Shown here: positions 1 to 4,894 of the stretch, piece by piece
How the letters are laid out: every line of letters starts with the position of its first letter
Numbering within the stretch: position 1 is the stretch's first letter
DNA from: DASVXQ01 sp046727955
Lineage (GTDB): Bacteria > Actinomycetota > CALGFH01
Assembly (NCBI GenBank): GCA_046727955.1
Contig: JBKPDO010000401.1
Coordinates: 1 to 8,560 of the forward strand
Length of the DNA stretch: 8,560 bases
Direction: 5' to 3'
Made by a program: the position numbers and the translations under genes
Notes under the pieces: model-generated
What the model was told of the DNA's origin: nothing
What the model saw: only the letters and a program-made list of their open reading frames with translations
The model's database searches: none

Positions 1-74
1 GGCTGGGCGAACGCGGGCGCTCCGACCAGCAGGACGCCCATGGCGAGCAGACCGAGCAGCAAGCGACGTAGCAT
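1..74 (-). CDS. N-terminus of a secreted protein (signal peptide), cut by window edge
   Basis: An ATG at 74-72 opens a frame that runs off the left edge after 24 codons. The visible residues form a textbook Sec signal peptide: a basic start (MLRR), a long Leu/Ala/Gly/Val hydrophobic core, and a small-residue cleavage motif (GAPAFAQ, cleavage likely after AFA). The start is supported by a GAGGGGGG Shine-Dalgarno at 87-80, 5 nt upstream, and by a promoter with 17-bp spacing further up. The mature domain lies outside the window, so function cannot be called; it could be any exported or lipid-free secreted protein. The gene reads away from everything else here and is probably chromosomal flank rather than mobile-element cargo. 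Confidence 0.72.
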   Translation of the reverse strand, partial: MLRRLLLGLLAMGVLLVGAPAFAQ

Positions 75-120
75 GCAATCCCCCCTCAACCCTCAATGCG
101 ATCTGCGCCGGGCACGGTCG

Positions 121-149
121 GTAATAGTCCTTCGGGGCTGCGCGGTCAA
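121..149 (-). promoter_or_regulatory. Sigma-70-type promoter for the signal-peptide gene
   Basis: On the minus strand TTGACC (149-144) is followed after exactly 17 nt by TATTAC (126-121). The -35 matches consensus at 5 of 6 positions and the -10 at 4 of 6. Transcription would start near 114-112, leaving an untranslated leader of about 40 nt that contains the GAGGGGGG ribosome binding site. The stretch is visibly less GC-rich than the surroundings. Confidence 0.6.
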
Positions 150-289
150 TACGGCACTGTCCGTAGCGAAGCAGTAGCCTCGGATGCGGCAAGGTCGACG
201 AGGAGGGTCTAGTCCGTATGGGTGCCCAGGGTCGGGCGGCGCCGCGCAGGTCGCCGGTTGAGATGCGCGTCGGCAGGTAGCGAAACAAG

Positions 290-377
290 AGCACCTCTTG
301 CCAGAGATTTGCCAGAAACCGTACCGCACAGGGCCGCCCGAGCCCCTACGACGCCTCGCCTGGCAGCACCTCTTGCC
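290..377 (+). repeat. 13-bp direct repeat AGCACCTCTTGCC (290-302 and 365-377)
   Basis: Two exact copies of AGCACCTCTTGCC lie 75 bp apart (start to start), about 60-145 bp to the left of the tRNA-Val 3' segment. The second copy sits inside a GGCAG...CTGCC inverted pair (362-366 / 376-380). Short direct repeats beside an attachment core are what arm-type binding sites of tyrosine integrases look like, so that is the suggested role (inference). No gene is convincing between 150 and 430; the short frames there have no ribosome binding site or recognisable product. Confidence 0.5.
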
Positions 378-413
378 TGCCGGGATGTGGTGCGGTGCCG
401 AGTGCCGCGAGGT

Positions 414-746
414 TCAGTATGGTGGCCGCCCTGGGTTCACACGGCAGAGGCCGGAGGTTCGAAACCTTCCGCGCCCACCAGGAAACCACGGGTCAGACCC
501 GGTGTAGCGGATGCTCCGCCATGAGCTGGGCGAGGTGCGCAGCACCTGCCCCACCACCAAGTCGTCGCCGCTGAAGCTGGGCTCGTGCCGGGCCGCCGCC
601 GGCGGGTGGCTGGCCGGGGCGTGGCGGGCCTCGACGTCCACCCGGCGCAGGAGCGAACGGTGCCGGTTGCGCGGCACCTTGCGGGCGTGAGCGGCCGGCT
701 GCCTGTGGCGGCGCATCCGGGACCAGGCCGCGAACGTGCGCGCCAT
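414..746 (-). CDS. Possible remnant of a small basic protein, read-through into the tRNA segment
   Basis: From ATG 746 to about 490 this frame has G or C at almost every third codon position and a protein-like composition. It has a basic N-terminal half rich in Arg and His, then DVEARHAP and an acidic FSGDDLVVGQ stretch. A perfect AGGAGG (754-749) precedes the ATG by only 2 nt, which is tight. Below about 490 the frame simply reads antisense through the tRNA-Val segment to a stop at 414, so the natural C-terminus is absent. I do not recognise the family. The likely reading is an element gene cut at the att junction. The competing minus frames are open because of GC bias only. Confidence 0.3.
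   Translation of the reverse strand: MARTFAAWSRMRRHRQPAAHARKVPRNRHRSLLRRVDVEARHAPASHPPAAARHEPSFSGDDLVVGQVLRTSPSSWRSIRYTGSDPWFPGGRGRFRTSGLCRVNPGRPPY
436..480 (+). tRNA. 3' part of tRNA-Val(CAC), probable integrase attachment site
   Basis: From 436 the sequence folds exactly as the 3' part of a tRNA: anticodon loop TTCACAC (anticodon CAC, Val), 3' anticodon strand GGCAG, 5-nt variable loop AGGCC, T-stem GGAGG/CCTTC with loop TTCGAAA, acceptor 3' strand CGCGCCC, discriminator A and encoded CCA at 478-480. The 5' part is not a proper partner. The nucleotides before the loop (CTGGG) pair at only 3 of 5 positions with GGCAG, the D-arm does not close, and TGCCGCG at 403-409 pairs with the acceptor strand at 5 of 7 positions. 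So this is either a decayed tRNA or a bare att copy. Tyrosine integrases commonly target this part of tRNA genes, and a degenerate integrase lies at 1802-2729. Full function as a tRNA is unlikely. Confidence 0.7.
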
Positions 747-1154
747 GGCCTCCTGTGACGGTACCCACTGAGCCGGTGGGCACCCGTTGCCCGAGGGCTG
801 GGCTCATCACCCGAAATTCCATCGAAGTAATTCGACCCGTCGCTAGCTGGGCATACGCGTCTGGCCAGCGGAAACGTCGCCTTGACGGCCACCTCATGGG
901 CCCCCATTGTTAGCAATTGCCCCGAGGGGCCGACACGGCTGGACCGGGAAATCCGGGTTGGAGCTCCTGCCAGAAGGGCCGACGGGCCCGGACGGCGAAC
1001 CGCCAGACGATGGGTATGCGCAACCCCCGTCGCGGTGGTGAGGTTCAAGCGGCCTTCGGGTCGCAGGACGAGACTCTCGCGAGCGAGGCTCGGGAAGGCT
1101 CTGGGAGTTCCTCGGGGCACTGATGACCCCCAGGGGCCCAATCGGCCGGGAGCA

Positions 1155-1170
1155 GGCGGGTTCGCCCGCC
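1155..1170. terminator. GGCGGG-TTCG-CCCGCC hairpin downstream of the TIGR02391 remnant
   Basis: A perfect 6-bp GC stem closes a TTCG loop (CGAA on the minus strand), with a further ATCGG/CCGAT pair outside it (1141-1145 / 1169-1173). It lies about 35 bp past the stop of the minus-strand TIGR02391 frame, the right place for a transcription terminator of the integrase operon. There is no T-run, so it would be a high-GC, I-shaped type; the assignment is positional. Apart from this hairpin and the remnant at 414-746, nothing between 481 and 1205 can be supported as a gene. Confidence 0.35.
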
Positions 1171-1205
1171 GATCAACCGGACGGGGCTCTTGGGGGTTGT
1201 CCCTT

Positions 1206-1784
1206 TCAAGTTCGAGCCATCCCCACGGATGCGCCCGCGCCAGGATCGGCTACGGGCTGGCGCACCCGCTCGAACAGGCCCTTGGTTGCTTCGAGCACGG
1301 CGTGGAAGTAGTTGTCCTCCAGCAGCTCCGCCGTACAGTAGCTGAGTACCTGGCCGTGTGCGCAGCGATCCGCAAGCCGTCGGTAGAGGTTGCTCGCCCG
1401 CCGCTGCGCCTCAGTGAGAGTCTGCACCGGGGTCGCCGGTCGCAACCGTCCGTCCTCGCCCAGCTCCATCCCGCAAAAGGCCAGGACCCGGTTCAGCCGC
1501 TCTAGGGCGACGGCGAAGCGCTGAGGCTCGTGGGCGTAGCGGACCGGGCTCATGGTGAGCTCGATCGCCCATGCCACTCGGGTGCCGCTGCTGTCGGAGC
1601 GCTGCTGGAGCGTGAACGCGGTCAGCAGCCGCTTCCACGTGGTGGCGTCCGGGATGACATCCTTGTACATCTCCGCCTGCTGGAGCTGCTGGAGCATGCG
1701 GGTGATCTCGGAGCCCGTGAGCAAGGACGCCGAGAGCTTGGCGACCGCCTCGAGACGCTGCTGCGAGAACGTGGGAACGGGCAT
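1206..1784 (-). pseudogene. TIGR02391 (Ymh-type) family protein, C-terminal domain missing
   Basis: ATG 1784 gives 192 aa. Residues about 5-170 match the N-terminal module of TIGR02391 proteins: LTGSEITRML near the start, RSDSSGTRV, MSPVRYAHEP, LNRVLAFCGMELGEDGRLR, TLTEAQRRASNLYRRL, and the hallmark ELLEDNYFHAVLEATKG. In family members this last motif leads into a C-terminal Ymh domain of roughly 100 residues. Here the frame diverges after RVRQ (near 1256) and stops at 1206, and no minus-strand frame between 900 and 1206 resumes the domain. The product would therefore be a truncated protein. The family's biochemistry is not established; members are frequent beside phage and defence genes. The gene follows the integrase in the same direction and its start overlaps the integrase read-through frame. 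No good Shine-Dalgarno precedes the ATG. Confidence 0.68.
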
Positions 1785-1801
1785 CTGGGCACCGCTTCCG
1801 C

Positions 1802-2729
1802 TCAGCGGCGCCGGCGGGCGGGTCGGTCGCCGCGGTGAGCGCCGCCACCGCCTCGGGGCCGGGGCGGGCGTAGCGCTGCAGCGACCGCAGGCTCGCGTGG
1901 CGGCTCTTGGCCATCAGCAGCGGCAGGCTGGTGTTCTGCTCGGCCAGGTGGGTGAGCGCACTGTGACGGAGCTGGTGGAGGGTTCGCCCGCCGGAGGCCT
2001 TGCGGAACAGCGCCTCGGCGCGCCGGTAGGACAGCCGCGCCCGGCCGGTCTCCGGGCAGCGGTCCACCGTGGCGGGCGCCCGGGCGGGGACGGGGGCGCG
2101 GTCGGCCAAGAACAGCGGCCCGCGGGCGCGCCCGGCGATCAGCTTGGGCAGCAGCCGGGCCGAGCCGGTCTGGAAGTGGAGCCAGTCAAGATCGCCACCT
2201 TTGCAGCGGACCCGCACGCGCTTGTTGTCGAGGTCGACGTCCTCCACGTTGATCGCCAGGGCCTCGCTGGCGCGGGCGGCGGTCTCGTACAGGAGCCGCC
2301 ACAGCGCCTTCTCGCGCACGGCGCGTCGTCGCGCTTCCACAGCCGCTCCAGCTCCGCCAGGGGGATCGCCTTGGTGCGGTCGGCGGGCTCGGGGCGGCGC
2401 TGGAGGTCGCCGGCGAGGTCGCCGGTGAGCCAGCGGCGCCGGCGGCAGTAGGCGACGAACGAGCCGACGGTGGCCACGTGCCGGTTCCACGTCGCCGGCG
2501 CGCACCGGCCCCACGCGGTGGTCACCGCGGCGGTGACCGCCTCGACGGTCAGGTTCTCGAGGAGCTGGGCGGCGCCGAGCTCGCGCGCCAGCCGGTCGAG
2601 GGTCTGCTGGTAGGAGCGGCGGGTCGTGGGCGCGAGGCTGGGTTGGGCGAGGAACGCCGCGGCGGCCGCGGCGAGCGACTGCTCGCGGTCGGGGCGGGCG
2701 AGGGAGACGACCTCGCCGGTGGTGGGCAC
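1802..2729 (-). pseudogene. Tyrosine recombinase/integrase, split by a 1-nt frameshift
   Basis: The frame starts at GTG 2729 behind AAGGAG (2742-2737, 7-nt gap). It encodes a SAM-like core-binding domain (TTRRSYQQTLDRLARELG, then APATWNRHVATVGSFVAYC and LERLWKRDDAP) down to about 2320. At 2320-2321 one base is missing. The catalytic domain continues in the next frame from VREKALWRLLYETAARASEA. It carries all expected residues: Arg in AARASEA, Lys in RCKGGD, His and Arg in LHQLRHS, His in KSRHAS, and the nucleophile Tyr in QRYARPG (codon 1872-1870). After ALTAAT the homology ends. A TGA at 1804-1802 lies in the third frame, so the C-terminal frame runs on to 1411 through the TIGR02391 gene, a possible second lesion. 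This is the normal actinobacterial integrase type. It is about 800 bp from the tRNA-Val segment, transcribed toward it, and probably inactive unless the deletion is a read error. Confidence 0.82.
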
Positions 2730-2750
2730 AGGGCGGCTCCTTCAGGGGGT

Positions 2751-2856
2751 TGTGGCAGGGAATGCGTCGGCGAGGCAGCCTACCGCGCGACCCGGACAGC
2801 GAGGTCGCTCCAGGCGCCGGACCGCCACTGTGGCAGGGAATGGACTGTTCCCTGCC
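2751..2856. promoter_or_regulatory. Repeated TGTGGCAGGGAATG with a 9-bp palindrome upstream of the integrase
   Basis: TGTGGCAGGGAATG occurs at 2751-2764 and again at 2829-2842. The second copy forms a perfect inverted repeat GGCAGGGAA (2832-2840) / TTCCCTGCC (2848-2856) around a 7-nt loop. So the GGCAGGGAA half-site is present three times in the 130 bp just upstream of the integrase start at 2729. Position and symmetry suggest an operator for the integrase promoter or recombinase/excisionase binding sites; without a T-run it is a weaker terminator candidate for the 2969 gene. The gap 2730-2968 contains no supportable gene. Confidence 0.5.
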
Positions 2857-2968
2857 GCGCGGAAGGGGTCAGCGCAGCCGTCGCAACAGGCTTGCCGTGA
2901 ACCATGCTCGCCGAGCCGCTTCCGGTCTTCACGCACGCAGGCGAGCTTGACCATGGCACAGCGACGCG

Positions 2969-3696
2969 TCACGGCTTGATCTTCGCGCGCCGCCGCTCTG
3001 CCAGGGCGGGGATGGCGGCGATCTTGGCAGCGTCCAGGTGCTCCCACAGGATCCCGGGCGGCCGTCGGCTGCGGCGGCAGCCGATGACCTCCTCGCCGGC
3101 GACGATCACGTCCACGCGGAAGTCGTACGAGGTCTCGGGCAGCGCCTCGTCCAGCACCTGCAGCGGATGCACGGTGGTGGCCAGCACGCTGTCCTGGCTG
3201 ATCAGCCCGGCCTCGACCAGCAGGGCGAACTCCAGATCGGAGAAGCCACCGCCCTTGCCGACGCGCGCGCCCTGGCGGTTGACCGCCACGCTGCCGCAGA
3301 CCACCAGATCCACCGGCTGCAACTCGGCCACGCCCACCCGCCGCCCGACGCGCGTCGAACCGCTGATCGAGGCGGCGCGGCGGGGTGGGACATCGAGGCG
3401 TTCTGGGTCGAGCAGGATGAACGGCCGCTCGTCGGCCAGGCGGGGGACGGCCATGTACAGCAGCTTGCCGTCGGCCAGCGCGCGTGCCCGGACCGGCGGC
3501 TGCGGGGCGTCGGCCACGCTGGCAGCCAGGCCAGCCGCCCAGCGGCCGCCGGTGCCCCCGCGAAGTTGGGGATGCGGCCCGTGGCGCCCGGAAAGCGGGC
3601 CACCCGCTCGCGCTCCAGCAGCGCCCAGACTCGCTCGCGGACCGCCTGCTTGGCGCGGGCCGCCGCCTGCAGGCTGGGCGTCGAGGCTGCGCTCAC
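2969..3696 (-). pseudogene. 5-formyltetrahydrofolate cyclo-ligase-like (MTHFS) gene with internal frameshift
   Basis: GTG 3696 begins the N-terminal part: AKQAVRERVWALLERE, RVARFPGATGRIPNF and AGAPAAAGRLAWLPAW. Near 3517 the frame breaks. Family members have roughly 7-10 more residues here before PDAPQ-PVRARAL, so a deletion of several codons plus a frame change fits best. The remainder, from ADAPQPPVRARALADGKLLYMAVPRLADERPF to GILWEHLDAAKIAAIPALAE, is read in the frame of the upstream NTPase. The substrate-site motif GKGGGFSDLEFA and VVCGSVAVN are intact. The family (PF01812) converts 5-formyl-THF to 5,10-methenyl-THF with ATP, although actinobacterial relatives of this length are not all proven enzymes. 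The break removes part of the N-terminal folding unit, so activity is doubtful unless the indel is a sequencing error. Confidence 0.7.
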
Positions 3697-4261
3697 CGGC
3701 CCTGCCCTGGCGCGCGCCGAGCAGGCTGTCCCTCAGTTGCTCCGGCAAGGCGTCGCGGTTATCCGCGGTAACCCGGACCACCCGGATGTCGAGCCGGCGC
3801 TTGAGCGCATCGGTGAACCGATGGTGGCCGACCTGCACGGTGGCCACCACCGCCACGTCCCGTCCGAGCAGGTCCGCGACCGCCTTCTGGAAGGCGGCGG
3901 AGGCAAGCTCCATCTTGCCCAGCTCGTCGATGACCAGCATCCCGCCGGTCCCAGGTGCGCGCAGCGCCGGCAGCGCGACCCGCTCGAAGGTCGGCAGGTC
4001 CACACCGTACCTGCCGACCCGTGGTGGGCCGGGCAGGTCGACGTGCGCAAGGATGCCGCGCGCACCGGAGACGGCCTCGACCGCAAAGCCCTCCCGGCGC
4101 CCGCCGGTGCGCAGCTCCGCCGTGATGAAGCCCCCCACCGGCACACCCACCCGGTGCAACAGGGCCAGCAGGCGCCGCGCCAGGGTGGTCTTGCCGATCC
4201 CCGGGCGACCCTCCAGCAGCAACCTCGGCGGCGTGCCCTCGTCCATCAGCGGTCCCAGCAC
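2969..4261 (-). CDS. THEP1-type nucleoside-triphosphatase, open frame running on into the 5-FCL-like gene
   Basis: A 430-codon frame with two unrelated parts. Residues about 13-185 are an NTPase_1/THEP1 P-loop enzyme, which hydrolyses NTPs to NDPs: Walker A EGRPGIGKTT (17-26), VGGFITAELRTGGRREGF (42-59), Walker B GGMLVIDELGKME (106-118), and VVATVQVGHHRFTDALKRR. Start choices are GTG 4261 or ATG 4246; the ATG (MDEGTPPRLLLEG) fits the family better, since the P-loop normally sits very near the N-terminus. Residues about 188-247 look like the neighbouring gene read out of frame. From about residue 249 (VADAPQPPVRARAL) to the stop at 2969 the frame is genuine 5-FCL-like sequence. The family's usual arrangement would be two genes; a GTGA overlap at 3696-3693 looks like the original stop/start junction, but its TGA is not in the THEP1 frame. 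The THEP1 domain itself appears complete. Confidence 0.75.
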   Translation of the reverse strand: MLGPLMDEGTPPRLLLEGRPGIGKTTLARRLLALLHRVGVPVGGFITAELRTGGRREGFAVEAVSGARGILAHVDLPGPPRVGRYGVDLPTFERVALPALRAPGTGGMLVIDELGKMELASAAFQKAVADLLGRDVAVVATVQVGHHRFTDALKRRLDIRVVRVTADNRDALPEQLRDSLLGARQGRAGERSLDAQPAGGGPRQAGGPRASLGAAGARAGGPLSGRHGPHPQLRGGTGGRWAAGLAASVADAPQPPVRARALADGKLLYMAVPRLADERPFILLDPERLDVPPRRAASISGSTRVGRRVGVAELQPVDLVVCGSVAVNRQGARVGKGGGFSDLEFALLVEAGLISQDSVLATTVHPLQVLDEALPETSYDFRVDVIVAGEEVIGCRRSRRPPGILWEHLDAAKIAAIPALAERRRAKIKP

Positions 4262-4415
4262 GCGAAGCGGCGCACGCCGGTCCAGTGGCGCGGCGCGGAC
4301 GGACGCTGCGCACCCGGCCTGACCGCTGCAACCGCTGGCCAGCTCGGCGGCGCACCTGGGAACTTAGCCGATGCGCACGGGTACCGCCAGGCGACCGAGT
4401 CCTTGGGGGTAGGGG

Positions 4416-4674
4416 ATGGCGCGCATCGACCACTACGAGTTCGGGCGGATCCTCGTCGACGGACGCGAGGAGACCAGGGACCTGATCATCCCGCCCGACC
4501 GGGTGGTGCGGAACTGGTGGCGGCAGCAGGGGCACGCGCTGGTGGTCGACGACCTTCGCGAGGTCTTGGACGAGCTTCCCGTCCCACCTGGTCGTGGGGA
4601 CCGGCCAGGCCGTGCGCCGGTTCGGTGAGCTTGACCCGGCAAGCACCGCAGCCGCCCTCCACCTCACCTGCTAA
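4416..4674 (+). pseudogene. Mth938-domain (DUF498) protein, frameshifted and internally deleted
   Basis: ATG 4416 lies behind a G-rich leader (GGGGGTAGGGG, 4405-4415). The first about 50 codons match Mth938-like proteins: MARIDHYEFGRILVDG, then REETRDLIIPPDRVVRNWW, then VVDDLREVLDEL. At about 4572-4576 the frame changes. The family sequence resumes as FPSHLVVGTGQ and ends with AVRRFGELDPASTAAALHLTC and a TAA at 4672-4674. Between VVGTG and QAVRRF the segment family members carry (about 20 or more residues, containing the G-x-L-x-P and LxxxGVEVExxPT portion) is missing. If the frameshift is ignored the open frame ends at 4628. The family is small and has an assembly-factor-like fold; its bacterial role is unknown. 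It is divergent from the NTPase gene, with a 154-bp gap (4262-4415) in which I see no clear promoter. Confidence 0.72.
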
Positions 4675-4879
4675 CCCCGGAGCTGCCACTGGCCACCTGG
4701 TCCCCGGAGGGGAGACACGGCCGTAGCCAGGCAGGTGGCCCATGCGCCGAGGTCGCGCACAACCCTGCGACATCGCTGGTACTGCGACGCTGATTGCGGA
4801 CATGGGTTGTGGACGCGCATTTCGAAGCTGGCAGCGCGAGGTCGGCGGTATCGCAGAAACGACCGTCTGGCCGGCAAGT

Positions 4880-4894
4880 TACGCTCATGCGGTG
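4880..4894 (+). promoter_or_regulatory. Candidate -10 element (TACGCT) for a leaderless helicase mRNA
   Basis: TACGCT at 4880-4885 fits the actinobacterial TAnnnT -10 pattern and sits 6 nt before the GTG at 4892, the spacing expected if transcription starts on the start codon. No Shine-Dalgarno precedes that GTG, which agrees with a leaderless transcript. There is no convincing -35 about 17 nt upstream. The 217-bp gap 4675-4891 also contains an ACAACCC/GGGTTGT inverted pair (4759-4765 / 4804-4810); its role is unknown. Confidence 0.35.

Noticed and set aside
822..835. TCGAA-GTAA-TTCGA palindrome, considered as an IS end or att site
   Set aside because: Only 5-bp arms, with no partner copy in the window and no transposase nearby.
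437..1141. Minus-strand frame of 234 codons ending in GAEGFEPPASAV
   Set aside because: That ending is a translation of the antisense of the tRNA segment, a known source of spurious proteins; there is no conserved product upstream.
882..1505. 207-codon plus-strand open frame
   Set aside because: Its right half is antisense to the TIGR02391 gene and its left half has no recognisable motif.
1552..2451. 299-codon plus-strand open frame
   Set aside because: Antisense to the integrase catalytic domain; composition is low-complexity Gly/Arg/Ala with no ribosome binding site.
3038..4726. 562-codon plus-strand open frame
   Set aside because: It lies antisense to the THEP1/5-FCL region, whose minus-strand motifs are unambiguous; the openness comes from GC-biased codons.
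4742..4891. N-terminal extension of the helicase from ATG 4742
   Set aside because: Third-position bias is absent and it adds residues before the normal family start; GTG 4892 is preferred.
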